This document shows, piece after piece, positions 46,517 through 55,471 of a stretch of DNA of 64,000 nt. A program made the translations under genes and the position numbers. The notes under the pieces were generated by a model. It worked only from the letters and a program-made list of their open reading frames with translations. It searched no databases and was not told where the DNA came from. The number at the start of each line of letters is the position of its first letter. Within the stretch, counting starts at the first letter, position 1. This DNA is from Geobacillus thermoleovorans (lineage in GTDB: Bacteria > Bacillota > Bacilli > Bacillales > Anoxybacillaceae), in the NCBI RefSeq assembly GCF_001610955.1, contig NZ_CP014335.1, positions 2,179,001 to 2,243,000 of the forward strand, in the 5' to 3' direction.

Positions 46517-46532
46517 TGAGACAGTTTTTGCT
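46449..46532 (+). ncRNA. Putative omega RNA 3' part with guide
   Basis: By analogy with studied TnpB systems, the guide RNA covers the end of tnpB, the right-end hairpin (46471-46508) and the bases to GTTCAC at 46516, then a guide of about 16 bases from the flanking gene, starting TGAGACAGTTTTTGCT. Its 5' limit inside tnpB cannot be fixed by eye. Confidence 0.5.
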
Positions 46533-47792
46533 TAATCAAATAATGGTTCGTAGCCACTTTTCGATACGTGAAGATCATTCCATCATCTCCAGCCGTTGCG
46601 AGCAACGCTTCAGATGACAAATCGGCGATTTTCGTTCCTGTTGCCCGGTTATAAATGGCACGGCTGGTGATGATATATTGACGGCTCGCCGCCCGCAGCG
46701 GCTCCGGAAATTCAGCGGCCACCAATGCGCCGGGCTGGGCTGGATTGATGCGCGCCTTTCCGTAAAAAATCTCCCCGCCGTTCATAAAAAAGGCATCATC
46801 CCCTCCAGGGAAGGACAATAGTTGCGAAACATGCCAATCGGAAAGCCGCACCGCATACAGATCATGATCCGATGTTCCTTCCTGTCCGACATACAATACA
46901 TTTTGTTTTTCGTCATACCCAATCAACGGATTGATGAATACCTTTGGGATTCGCCATTGTTTTTTCGTCTTCATATCATAAACGGCAATCGATCCCGTCA
47001 ACGTGCGGCTATTGTCCGTGAAGAAAATTTTCCCGTCCCCGATCGCCAATGAACGCGGAGCAGCGATCAGCGGCACCGTTCCAAGAAACTGCATTGTTTT
47101 GGCGTCGTAAATCGCCATTTTCGTCGCTCCCGATAGCGCAACATACACCTTGCCGCCATCAATTTTTACATCCGTCGGCTGCGGTCCGGGATGAATTTCT
47201 TTCACCATTTTCATGTCGCTGGCGCGAATGACAAACAGTTTGCTGTCTTCGGCGGACAACACATACAACCATCCGGTCGACGAATCATAAGCCAAATGGG
47301 AAATGGGGACATTGGTGAAAGCATAATGGGACGATCGAACATAATAGCTCTCATCGGCCGGCAATGGATATTTATAAATTCGATTTTCCCCTTCTTTGAT
47401 CAAATACAAATTGTACTTTGCATCCATCAACGCATAGTTCGTCGGGAATGGAAGCGCGTTTATCTTAGCAGAGGTGTAACGGTCATACACCGCCTTATTT
47501 GTCACCACATAGGCCCCTTGAACATCTAAAACGGGGCCGTTATAACAGTCGTGCACCATGTTGATATTTCCGGCATCAATGCGCCTTCCCGCAAAAAACA
47601 CATCGCTTCCGTCAACGATGAGCGGATGGGTGGGAGCGCTACCTCTCGGCCCTTGATACGAAACTCGCTTCACCACCTTCAAATCGGACAGGCGCAATAC
47701 CGCTAAATCAGGAATGGAAACATTGCGGCCGATGAAGGCCAGACTGTTTTTTGCAAGCAAAAAATGCAGAGAAGTGCAAGAAAAAATACATA
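46513..47792 (-). pseudogene. 3' part of a secreted beta-propeller protein gene split by an IS21 element
   Basis: The frame encodes about 425 residues of repeated beta-strand units, with YVTN/WD-like phrases such as GWLYVLSAEDSKLFVIRASD, GGKVYVALSGATKMAIYDAKT and DGKIFFTDNSRTLTGSIAVYD. Upstream it runs into the IS21 end, so it has no start of its own. Its stop TGA (46515-46513) lies in the right end of the TnpB element; the last codon is CAG instead of the inferred CAA. The matching N-terminal part, with signal peptide, is at 50140-50794. Confidence 0.85.
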
Positions 47793-47810
47793 GGCTTGCC
47801 AGCTCAAGAC

Positions 47811-48563
47811 TTAAGGTTCCAGACCGGAGGCAGAGGACGGCTGGATCGCGGAGAGAGCGTTCCGCAGTCGATAGCTCTCTCCCGTAAAGGCCAAGATGTG
47901 GGCGTGGTGAACCAAGCGATCCACCAACGCTGCCGTCAAACGGTTGTCCCCAAACACCCGATTCCACTGTCCAAATTCTAGATTCGATGTCACCATGACG
48001 CTTTTTCGCTCGTAACAGTCGGCGATAATATGAAACAACAGTTCCGATCCTTGCTTTTGAAACGGCACATAGCCGAGTTCATCCAAAATCAACAGTTCGC
48101 ATGGGTCGAGGCTTCGTTTCAGCCGTCCGAGCGTGCCGTTTTTCAACGCCTCTTCCAGCTGGGCGACAAGATCCGCGACGCGGAAAAACCGAACCTCATG
48201 GCCTTGTTGGCACGCCTGAATGCCAAGTGCTGTGGCGAGATGGGTTTTCCCCGTTCCAGGTGAACCTAAAAGCAGAACGTTTTGCTTTCGCTCCAAAAAG
48301 CGAAGGTCACACAGTTCCTCCCTCGATGTCGTGGCTGGCCAATGGATATGACCCGACCATTCGTAATCCTTCAGCCATTTCAACTCCCGAAACTTGGCTT
48401 TCTTGATCAGCCGAGCCTGTTTCGCTTCTTGGCGGCACGACAGTTCCAGCGCCAATACATCCCGCAAAAACTGTTCTTTCGTTTCGAATCTCACCTCCTC
48501 GAATCGATCTGCGATATAGGCCAAATGCAGCGCTTTACAAATCTCTTTCACCTCTGCTCTCAT
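47811..48563 (-). CDS. istB: IS21-family ATPase IstB
   Basis: A 250-residue AAA+ ATPase related to DnaC. The Walker A motif is LLGSPGTGKTHLA and Walker B is LLILDELGYVPF. It helps the IstA transposase choose target DNA. Its ATG (48563) overlaps the istA stop by 4 bases (ATGA). It appears intact. Confidence 0.95.
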   Translation of the reverse strand: MRAEVKEICKALHLAYIADRFEEVRFETKEQFLRDVLALELSCRQEAKQARLIKKAKFRELKWLKDYEWSGHIHWPATTSREELCDLRFLERKQNVLLLGSPGTGKTHLATALGIQACQQGHEVRFFRVADLVAQLEEALKNGTLGRLKRSLDPCELLILDELGYVPFQKQGSELLFHIIADCYERKSVMVTSNLEFGQWNRVFGDNRLTAALVDRLVHHAHILAFTGESYRLRNALSAIQPSSASGLEP

Positions 48564-50065
48564 CTCTGGACACCCCCTTCCCGAGCGGGATGAAGACGTT
48601 GATCATACACCGTTAAATCCGTTTCATAGTCGATTAGAACGGAAGGGGTGTATGATTCTTCCCACTTGTCCGGGTAATAGGAGTGCTTCGCTTCCATCAA
48701 CACGCCGATTTCATGAGGAGCCAAGTCCCATCGCTGACTCTCCTCGAGCCACTGGGCGATTTCGTAAAGCGTGTGCCGATCCAACAGCGCTCGCAGTCCT
48801 TTCAAACGGGCCACCACCTGGGGCGGGGGGCCAGCCAGATACGTTCGGATCGCCTCCGGCAAGTACGTCCGGTAGCGGGAATGTCCGACAACCCGGGGTT
48901 TGGTCTCCCACTCAGCGAAAATCTCTTTCCAAGGGATTTCGCGTTTCACGTTCGTATACGGCCTGGGCGCTTCAAGATGGACGTCTCCATCGGAAGAGAA
49001 CACAACGAAACGATTCCATTCTTTCTTCACCAACACCCGGTTGGGGACGGACAGGCCATGGACGACGAACGCCTTCCCATCCACCATCACTTCTCCGTAC
49101 TTATTCACGTAAGCGTGATCGAGGGAGAAGATCGGAAGATCTTGTTCCGGCAACGCCAACAGCTCCGGTTGCTCTTCCTGCCATAGTTCCTCGATCCACC
49201 GCCCCTTTTCATAATGAGGACGGTTTCGGTCCTCGACCATCTTGCGATGCAGCCACTCCACCAGCTCCGGATCCGACTCCATCAATGGAGCGGGGATGAA
49301 ACAAAGGTTGCGAGTGTAATAGACTTTTCGCTCCGCATTTCCTTTCTCATGTCCACTGTATGGATTGCACACTTGTACATCAAACCGATAGTAGAGTTGA
49401 AATTTCTCAAAAGCCTCGGTGAATCGGCGTTCTCCCCCTTTTCGAATCGACACAATGGCCGCGGACAAATTGTCAATGCGCAATGCCTTTGGCACTCCCC
49501 CAGCCTGACGAAACAGCTGCGTCAACCCATGGAGGAAGCATTCACTGTTTTCCGCCGGCAGCGGATAAGCAAACGCAGCGTTGCTATAGGGAAAGCTCAT
49601 GATCAAAACCGATCGCTCTTCTTCCTTCCCCTCCTTCGTCACAACCGTCATCTTCCCGAAATCCACCTGCGCCTCGCCTGGCGGGTGCTCCAGTCGTTCA
49701 TAGCGCTGTTCTTTCTCGAGCTTGAGCTGCGGTCTTCGTTTTTGCACGTACGCGCAAACGGTGCGATACGAGCCTTGAAATCCATGGTCACGACAAAGCG
49801 CTTCAAACATCGTCTTGTTCGTTCGCCGTTGTTTTCTCGGCAGTTTGGCATCCTCCTCCAACCAGTCATCAATGATTTGCCCGTACCCTTCTTCCTCCAT
49901 CATCCCCTTTTTGCGTTTGATGGTTGGTTGGACAGAAATGTCTCCATCTGCGTATTTCTTGACCGTTCTCCAGTTATATCCCGTTTCACGGGAAATTTCC
50001 GCAATCGATAACCCTTTCTTTTCACGCAGTTTTCTGATACGATTAATTTCGGGCATTGCCAGCAT
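48560..50065 (-). CDS. istA: IS21-family transposase IstA
   Basis: A 501-residue DDE transposase. An N-terminal helix-turn-helix (KGLSIAEISRETGYNWRTVKKY) binds the ends. The catalytic triad is likely the Asp in AQVDFGKM, the Asp in LRIDNLSAAI and the Glu in HEKGNAERKVYY. The ATG at 50065 follows GGAGGAG at proper distance. The frame is complete, so the element may be active. Confidence 0.95.
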   Translation of the reverse strand: MLAMPEINRIRKLREKKGLSIAEISRETGYNWRTVKKYADGDISVQPTIKRKKGMMEEEGYGQIIDDWLEEDAKLPRKQRRTNKTMFEALCRDHGFQGSYRTVCAYVQKRRPQLKLEKEQRYERLEHPPGEAQVDFGKMTVVTKEGKEEERSVLIMSFPYSNAAFAYPLPAENSECFLHGLTQLFRQAGGVPKALRIDNLSAAIVSIRKGGERRFTEAFEKFQLYYRFDVQVCNPYSGHEKGNAERKVYYTRNLCFIPAPLMESDPELVEWLHRKMVEDRNRPHYEKGRWIEELWQEEQPELLALPEQDLPIFSLDHAYVNKYGEVMVDGKAFVVHGLSVPNRVLVKKEWNRFVVFSSDGDVHLEAPRPYTNVKREIPWKEIFAEWETKPRVVGHSRYRTYLPEAIRTYLAGPPPQVVARLKGLRALLDRHTLYEIAQWLEESQRWDLAPHEIGVLMEAKHSYYPDKWEESYTPSVLIDYETDLTVYDQRLHPAREGGVQR

Positions 50066-50139
50066 CCTTTCGCTCCTCCACTGTTTGGTTATGTGTTCAC
50101 AACTTCCACAGTAGAGGAAATGTTAGAGGCTGGCAAGCC

Positions 50140-50794
50140 TTTTTTCTTTGCCTTCAGCTCTGCACTTTTCGTTGCAGAACTCTGTATTTTTATTTTGCAA
50201 TAAACAGGCCAGACCTCGCTTCTCATCGAAAAACAACGTATTTTCCTCTGAAAAAACGGAAAAAAAGTTAGGATCAGCAATCAGCCGGCTTGTTTGGCGT
50301 TTCGCCGCCAAATCCCACATGTACATCTCATACGTCGTCTTCCCGCGCCCGTACTGCTTTCCGAAAGTTACGATTTTGTTGCCTAATAGGCCAAACGGCA
50401 ATCCGTTATACGGGGCTCGTTGAATCAGCCGTTTTGTTTTGACGTCAAAAACGTCTATCGATGTTTCAGACGGCACATACAGCTTCCCGTCCCGCAAAAG
50501 AAGAGTGACCGACCGCTGGGCATATTTCCGCCATAAAGCGCTGTATGCCCGCAGAGAAACGGGTTCCTGCTTTTTGATCGACAATGTGCTCGCTTCAATA
50601 AATAATAACATCCCCTTTTCCGTGAGCGCATAAATATACCCATTTTGATCATCCATGACCCAATCGAGCACGCGCCCAGGAAGCTGTTGCGTACGCGGTC
50701 CGGCCGCTTCCGCTTTAGCGGAAGGAAACACATGGAAAAGACAGATAAACAAGAAGAGACAAAATAAAAAACCTTTCCTAAATGTTGTTCCCAT
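50140..50794 (-). pseudogene. 5' part of a secreted beta-propeller protein gene
   Basis: The frame starts MGTTFRKGFLFCLFLFICLF with a signal peptide that ends about ...FPSAKAEA (residue 30), followed by beta-propeller-like repeats (GYIYALTEKGMLLFIEAST, GKLYVPSETSIDVFDVKTKR). It runs into the IS21 element and stops at 50123. Together with 46513-47792 the original protein would have had about 640 residues. Function unknown; such proteins often bind the cell wall or ligands outside the cell. GGGGGATT precedes the ATG. Confidence 0.85.
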
Positions 50795-51127
50795 TCCAAT
50801 CCCCCGTCAAACAATGATTTCTAATTCCTTCCTTATACATTCCTTGCGCATAGCATAGCTCAAACAATCGAGCACCGACATTTGACCATTCCTTATCCAT
50901 CCTCAATATCCATGATAGCCCACCGTTGATCATCACTTCAAGCTCTTTTTGCCATACGCCCCCTGTTCGGCCGCATGCACCAACTGCCGCCGATCACGAA
51001 CAGCGGCCATCGCTTTGCTGTGTAATGCATTTTCATGCTTTCCCTTTTGAACCTCCTTTCCCCCGAACGGTGAAACAAATATAATGAAAACGGAACTCCC
51101 AATAGAAACAAGTGGGGTGAGGCAAAA
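50795..51127. other. Non-coding stretch between the propeller gene and the regulator remnant
   Basis: About 330 bases. No coding frame is supported on either strand. A TATAAT (about 51080) lies upstream of the response-regulator remnant but no well-spaced -35 was found. Confidence 0.35.
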
Positions 51128-51307
51128 TTGAACATTTTGCTCATTGAAGATGATGTGACGTTGTTTCAAGAAATCAAAGCACGTTTGGAACAATGGTCGT
51201 ACGACGTTTGCGGCATCCGCGATTTCGGCCGTGTGATGGAAGAGTTTTCTGCTTGCAAGCCGCACTTGGGGAAGCTTTCGTTTCATCAAGCACCAAAAAA
51301 CCCTTAG
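51128..51307 (+). pseudogene. Truncated OmpR-family response regulator
   Basis: A TTG start with GGTGAGG upstream opens a frame reading MNILLIEDDVTLFQEIKARL and on to about residue 46. This is the beginning of a BceR-like receiver domain with the acidic pair EDD. Where the family continues with the phosphorylated Asp, the sequence breaks off into unrelated codons and stops at 51307, in the gndA terminator. It is a remnant of a two-component system lost at the island edge. Confidence 0.8.
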
Positions 51308-51334
51308 AACCGCCTTCGGCTCTAAGGGTTTTTC
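51295..51334 (-). terminator. Terminator of gndA
   Basis: AACCCTTAGA(A/G)CCG arms (about 51298-51330) around a TTCG-type loop, with T runs on both sides. It is 3 bases from the gndA stop. Confidence 0.9.
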
Positions 51335-51336
51335 GC

Positions 51337-52746
51337 TTATTTCAACCATTCCGTATGGAAAATGCCTTCTTTGTCGACGCGTTCGTACGTGTGGGCGCCG
51401 AAGTAGTCGCGCTGCGCTTGGATTAAGTTGGCTGGGAGCACCGCGGTGCGGTAGCTGTCGTAATAGGCGAGGGCGCTTGCGAATCCTGGCACTGGAATGC
51501 CGCGCATCGCCGCGGTGGCGACGATTTCGCGGAGCGCGTCTTGGTAGCGTTCGACAATGTCTTTGAAATACGGATCCAAGAGCAAGTTCGAAAGCGCCGG
51601 ATCGCGGTCGTACGCCTCTTTAATTTTTTGCAAAAATTGCGCGCGGATGATGCAGCCGCCGCGGAAGATCATGGCGATGTCGCCATAGCGCAAGTTCCAG
51701 TTGTATTCCTCAGAAGCCGCCTTCATTTGCGCAAATCCTTGGGCGTACGAGCAAATTTTGCTCATATAAAGCGCGCGGCGCACGGCTTCGATGAAGTGGC
51801 CGCGGTCGCCTTCAAACGGCTTCACCGCTGGGCCTGCCAGCACTTTGCTTGCTTTCACGCGCTCGTCTTTCATCGCCGAGATGAAACGGGCGAACACCGA
51901 TTCCGTGATGATCGGCAGCGGCACGCCCAAATCGAGGGCGTTTTGGCTCGTCCATTTGCCCGTCCCTTTTTGCCCAGCTTTGTCCAAAATGACATCAACA
52001 AGCGGCTTGCCTGTTTCTTCATCGATTTTCGTGAAAATGTCGGCCGTAATTTCAATCAAGTAGCTGTTCAATTCGCCTTTGTTCCAGTCGGCAAACACTT
52101 CGTGCAGCTCTGCAGCATCCATGCCGAGCACATGTTTGAGCAGGAAGTACGCTTCAGCGATCAGCTGCATGTCGCCGTATTCAATGCCGTTATGCACCAT
52201 TTTGACATAATGCCCCGCGCCGTCCGGACCGATGTACGTCGTGCACGGCTCGCCGTCGACTTTCGCAGCGATGGCTTCAAAAATCGGGCGCACGAGCTCA
52301 TGCGCTTCTTTTTGCCCACCCGGCATGATCGACGGGCCTTTCAGCGCCCCTTCCTCACCGCCGGAGACCCCTGTGCCGATAAAGTGAATGCCGAGTTCAG
52401 CGAGTTCTTTATTGCGGCGTTGCGTATCCTTAAAATACGTATTGCCGCCGTCAATTACAATATCGCCTTTCTCCAAATGCGGCTTCAGCTGTTCGATCGT
52501 CGCGTCCGTCGGCGCTCCGGCTTTGACCATCAGCAAAATTTTCCGCGGTTTTTCCAAGGCGTTGACGAATTCTTCGATGCTGTATGTACCGACAATGTTT
52601 TTTCCTTTCGCTTCCTGCAAAAACTCGTCCGTTTTTTCGCGCGAACGGTTGTATACCGCCACTGAATAGCCTTTGCTTTCAATGTTCAACGCCAAGTTTT
52701 TCCCCATGACCGCCAGTCCGATGACGCCGATTTGCTGTTTCGCCAT
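51337..52746 (-). CDS. gndA: 6-phosphogluconate dehydrogenase, decarboxylating
   Basis: A 469-residue enzyme, third step of the oxidative pentose-phosphate pathway. The NADP motif is [16 protein letters not shown] followed by [11 protein letters not shown] (Arg typical for NADP). Catalytic segments [26 protein letters not shown] and the Lys in this helix are present, as is the [11 protein letters not shown] motif. Start at 52746 after AAAGGGACG. Normally next to zwf; here at the other edge of the accessory island. Confidence 0.96.
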   Translation of the reverse strand: MAKQQIGVIGLAVMGKNLALNIESKGYSVAVYNRSREKTDEFLQEAKGKNIVGTYSIEEFVNALEKPRKILLMVKAGAPTDATIEQLKPHLEKGDIVIDGGNTYFKDTQRRNKELAELGIHFIGTGVSGGEEGALKGPSIMPGGQKEAHELVRPIFEAIAAKVDGEPCTTYIGPDGAGHYVKMVHNGIEYGDMQLIAEAYFLLKHVLGMDAAELHEVFADWNKGELNSYLIEITADIFTKIDEETGKPLVDVILDKAGQKGTGKWTSQNALDLGVPLPIITESVFARFISAMKDERVKASKVLAGPAVKPFEGDRGHFIEAVRRALYMSKICSYAQGFAQMKAASEEYNWNLRYGDIAMIFRGGCIIRAQFLQKIKEAYDRDPALSNLLLDPYFKDIVERYQDALREIVATAAMRGIPVPGFASALAYYDSYRTAVLPANLIQAQRDYFGAHTYERVDKEGIFHTEWLK

Positions 52747-52907
52747 GATTCAACGTCCCTTTCCGTTTTGGTTTGTTCATCAAACAACATACCATACGTT
52801 TACGCTTGCCTGCAAGTTTTTCTAAACCGATTTATGAACGAGTCTGCACGACGGATTTGTTTGCCATTTTCATATTGAAAATGAAAGGGGCGCAACGCCC
52901 CTCATGC

Positions 52908-53099
52908 TTAGTAGCCTCCATAGTGCGGGAAGCTGTATGGGGAAAACGGATAGTGGCCATCATACATCCCGTATGGAAAATGGTGATAGCCGCCGTAGCC
53001 CCCGTGCCAATAAGGATAGTAGCCATACGGATAGTGGCCGTAGCCGCCAAAGTACGGCGGATAAAAGCCGCCCGGATACGGGCCAAACGGTCGAACCAT
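52908..53099 (-). CDS. Gly/Tyr/Pro-rich small protein, probable spore coat component
   Basis: A 63-residue protein made almost only of Gly, Tyr, Pro, Phe and His (MVRPFGPYPGGFYPPYFGGY...). GAGGAGGCG precedes the ATG. Small proteins with this composition are common in Bacillus spore coats, so a coat role is likely, but this is inference from composition. No membrane segment or signal peptide. It is a single-gene unit; its promoter was not identified. Confidence 0.75.
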   Translation of the reverse strand: MVRPFGPYPGGFYPPYFGGYGHYPYGYYPYWHGGYGGYHHFPYGMYDGHYPFSPYSFPHYGGY

Positions 53100-53157
53100 G
53101 GAATGCGCCTCCTCTTCATGAGTTGAAGTTCATTTCCATGATTAGGATATGCGCGGA

Positions 53158-53190
53158 AGAAAAAACGGTATAGGCAAACACCTATACCGT
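53158..53190 (-). terminator. Terminator overlapping the cheW end
   Basis: ACGGTATAGG (53165-53174) and CCTATACCGT (53181-53190) form a perfect 10-bp stem, followed on the minus strand by a T run. It overlaps the stop codon of the cheW gene (53182). Confidence 0.88.
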
Positions 53191-53667
53191 CTCTCCTGCC
53201 CGGACAGCGGCTTGGGCAGCGGCCACCTGCTCGCGAATCTCCTCTGCCTCGTCCAAATGGGCAAACAAGACGCGCGGGTCAAGCACGGTCAACAGCCGGT
53301 CGGCTTGCGCCGCCATCCCGACTACATACGGCGTCCGCTCCGCGGACATCAGTTGAAGCGGTTTAATGGCCTGAGGCTCAATATCGGCGATCTCTTTGGC
53401 CTCATCGACGATAAACGCCACCGACAAGCCATCCACAGCGGCGACAATGAGGCGTGTCTGATCCGTTTCCTCAATCGCTCTTCCGTACAACAATTCCCGC
53501 ATATCAAGCACCGGCACAAGCTCGCCGCGGATGCGCACGACGCCGGCCATATAGTCCGGCATATGGGGCACCGCGGTCGGCTCTGTCATTTTTTCAATCG
53601 AGACGACATACGCGATCGAAACGGCGTACTGTTCCCGCTCAACGCGAAAGATGACGTATTTGTCCAT
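53182..53667 (-). CDS. cheW: Chemotaxis coupling protein CheW
   Basis: A 161-residue single CheW domain that couples chemoreceptors to the CheA kinase. Typical pieces: YVIFRVEREQYAVSIAYV, PHMPDYMAGVVRIRGELVPVLDMRELL and FIVDEAKEIADI. No other chemotaxis gene is nearby; in Bacillaceae the main cheW lies in the fla/che operon, so this may be a second copy. The start at 53667 has AGAGGGCTGGGG upstream. Confidence 0.9.
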   Translation of the reverse strand: MDKYVIFRVEREQYAVSIAYVVSIEKMTEPTAVPHMPDYMAGVVRIRGELVPVLDMRELLYGRAIEETDQTRLIVAAVDGLSVAFIVDEAKEIADIEPQAIKPLQLMSAERTPYVVGMAAQADRLLTVLDPRVLFAHLDEAEEIREQVAAAQAAVRAGETV

Positions 53668-53756
53668 TCCCCAGCCCTCTCTTCTTCAACATCTTGCCTT
53701 TGCTTTTTTTATCGGCAGCTTTCATCCTATTTTCAGCGCGAATGTTCTCCGCTCGA

Positions 53757-53785
53757 GAAAAAGAGCATCCAGCCTCGGGATGCTC
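53757..53785 (-). terminator. Terminator overlapping the yqjE end
   Basis: GAGCATCC (53763-53770) pairs with GGATGCTC (53778-53785); TTTTTC follows on the minus strand. Confidence 0.85.
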
Positions 53786-54908
53786 ACTCGGCATTGGCGA
53801 CTTCTTCGACAATGGCGATGACCATTTCCGTCAGTTTGACCAACTCTTCAATCGGCATCCGCTCGTTCGTCGTATGGATCTCTTCATAGCCGACAGCGAG
53901 GTTGACCGTCGGAATGCCGAAGCCGGCAATGATATTGGCATCGCTGCCGCCGCCGCTTCGCTCGAGCTTGCACGGCCGGCCGATTTTCGCCGCCGCCCGT
54001 TTGGCGATTTCCACGACATGGTCGCCGTCGCTGAACTTAAAGCCAGGGTACATCACTTCCACTTCGACATCGGCGCGGCCGCCCATTTCCACGGCGACCG
54101 TTTCAAACGCCTCTTTCATTTTCGCCACTTGCGCTTCCATTTTTTCTGGGACAAGCGAGCGGGCTTCCGCTAAAATATCGACGCGGTCGCAGACGATGTT
54201 CGTTTGCGTGCCGCCTTCAAAGCGGCCGATGTTGGCCGTTGTTTCCTCGTCGATGCGGCCGAGCGGCATTTTCGCGATCGCTTTCGCCGCAATCGTAATG
54301 GCGGACACCCCTTTTTCAGGCGCCACACCGGCATGAGCGGTTTTGCCGTGCACAACCACTTTCAGCTTCGCCTGCGTCGGGGCGGCGACGACGATGTTGC
54401 CGACTTTGCCGTCGCTGTCCAAGGCATAGCCGTATTTCGCTTGGATGAGCGACGGATCGAGCGCCTTCGCCCCGACAAGCCCCGACTCTTCTCCGACGGT
54501 GATGATAAACTGGATCACGCCGTGCGGGATGTTTTGCTCTTTCAACACCCGAATCGCTTCCAACATCGCCGCCAAGCCCGCTTTATCATCCGCGCCTAAA
54601 ATCGTCGTCCCGTCGGTGACGACATAGCCGTCTTGAATCGATGGCTTCACGCCTTTGCCCGGCACGACCGTATCCATATGCGACGTGAAATAAATCGGAT
54701 CCACCCCGTCTTTCGTCGCCGCGAGCGTGCAAATCAAGTTGCCCGCCCCATGTCCCGTTTTCGCGGCGGCATCGTCTTCGATCACCTCAAGGCCGAGCGC
54801 TTCAAACTTTTGTTTGAGCACGTTGGCGATTTCCCCTTCATGCTTCGTTTCTGAATCGATTTGCACGAGTTCCAAAAATTCGTCGACAAGACGCTGCTCG
54901 TTTACCAT
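53784..54908 (-). CDS. yqjE: M20-family peptidase (YqjE, peptidase T-like)
   Basis: A 374-residue zinc aminopeptidase-like protein. Metal-binding motifs are FTSHMDTVVPG, ILGADDKAGLAAML, ITVGEESGLVGAKAL and, at the C-terminus, GYEEIHTTNE. The dimerisation domain lies between. It probably cleaves small peptides, perhaps tripeptides. AGGAGGACG precedes the ATG at 54908. In B. subtilis yqjE also follows yqjD. Confidence 0.92.
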   Translation of the reverse strand: MVNEQRLVDEFLELVQIDSETKHEGEIANVLKQKFEALGLEVIEDDAAAKTGHGAGNLICTLAATKDGVDPIYFTSHMDTVVPGKGVKPSIQDGYVVTDGTTILGADDKAGLAAMLEAIRVLKEQNIPHGVIQFIITVGEESGLVGAKALDPSLIQAKYGYALDSDGKVGNIVVAAPTQAKLKVVVHGKTAHAGVAPEKGVSAITIAAKAIAKMPLGRIDEETTANIGRFEGGTQTNIVCDRVDILAEARSLVPEKMEAQVAKMKEAFETVAVEMGGRADVEVEVMYPGFKFSDGDHVVEIAKRAAAKIGRPCKLERSGGGSDANIIAGFGIPTVNLAVGYEEIHTTNERMPIEELVKLTEMVIAIVEEVANAE

Positions 54909-55022
54909 CTGTTTCGTCCTCCTATGTATAGATTCCTCTTCCAGTATACCGGAAGTTTCCGCCAAACACCAAACTAGACGCCGAAACAGCTTGAGTAAAC
55001 GAATGATGAGTGGAATTCAGTT

Positions 55023-55059
55023 TTTTCATGACTTCAGACAAATGCTGAAATCATGAAAA
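55023..55059. repeat. Inverted repeat upstream of yqjE
   Basis: TTTTCATGACTTCAG and CTGAAATCATGAAAA form 15-bp arms with one mismatch around a 7-base loop. It lies between a small gene and yqjE, about 115 bases upstream of yqjE. No T run fits the only gene that would need a terminator, so an operator or RNA hairpin role is possible. Confidence 0.6.
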
Positions 55060-55132
55060 GCGCAGCAAAGCACCTTCGTTCAGGAAAGGTTGCGGATGTC
55101 TCATGCTAATCTTTCTTTGTCATCTTCTATTG

Positions 55133-55384
55133 TCATTTTCTTTTAAAAAGAGAAAATAACCCTGTCAATAAGAAAATGCCCCCTACCATTTGATAGGCAT
55201 TGATATACCCTTTTAACATTTGCAAGTATTCTTGCGAACCGGCCGAGCCGCCTACGGATCGAACCCATGATGAAACAGAATCACTTCCTAATTTAGGGCT
55301 ATTTAAAAGGAGCCACAATCCAATGACGGCAATAATCAATGGAATCAACTTCACTCTGCTGTTTGGGTCGTTGAAAAAATTCAT
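55133..55384 (-). CDS. Hypothetical small membrane protein
   Basis: An 83-residue protein with two membrane segments (LIPLIIAVIGLWLLL and a C-terminal MVGGIFLLTGLFSLF) joined by a Ser/Gly-rich loop. AAAAGGGGAGAGG precedes the ATG at 55384. The gene is more AT-rich than its neighbours, which hints at later arrival. I do not recognise the family. Confidence 0.75.
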   Translation of the reverse strand: MNFFNDPNSRVKLIPLIIAVIGLWLLLNSPKLGSDSVSSWVRSVGGSAGSQEYLQMLKGYINAYQMVGGIFLLTGLFSLFKRK

Positions 55385-55471
55385 TTTCCTCTCCCCTTTT
55401 TTAACCATATTATACCATATCAAACCCAAAACATAAAAGACGCCCGAGATTGACCGGACGCCTTCCATCGT

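Larger units (their letters stand above)
47793..50139 (-). mobile_element. IS21-family insertion sequence
   Basis: About 2.35 kb with istA and istB in the order and 4-base overlap typical of IS21. An 11-bp perfect inverted repeat, GGCTTGCCAGC (47793-47803) and GCTGGCAAGCC (50129-50139), marks the ends; weaker similarity continues outward to TGCAGAG on both sides (47765 and about 50163), so the true tips may be up to 30 bases further out. I found no clear target duplication. It splits a secreted propeller gene. Confidence 0.88.

Noticed and set aside
46513..47967. 484-codon single protein starting inside the IS21 element
   Set aside because: The first 60 residues are translated from the IS21 end and istB antiframe; only the part after the element belongs to the propeller protein.
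47765..50163. Target-site duplication of the IS21 element
   Set aside because: TCTGCA occurs on both sides but in different reading phases and inside the repeat-like ends, so it is not convincing.
50933..51349. 138-codon minus-strand frame beside gndA
   Set aside because: It crosses the gndA terminator and lies antisense to the response-regulator remnant; no ribosome binding site or family likeness.
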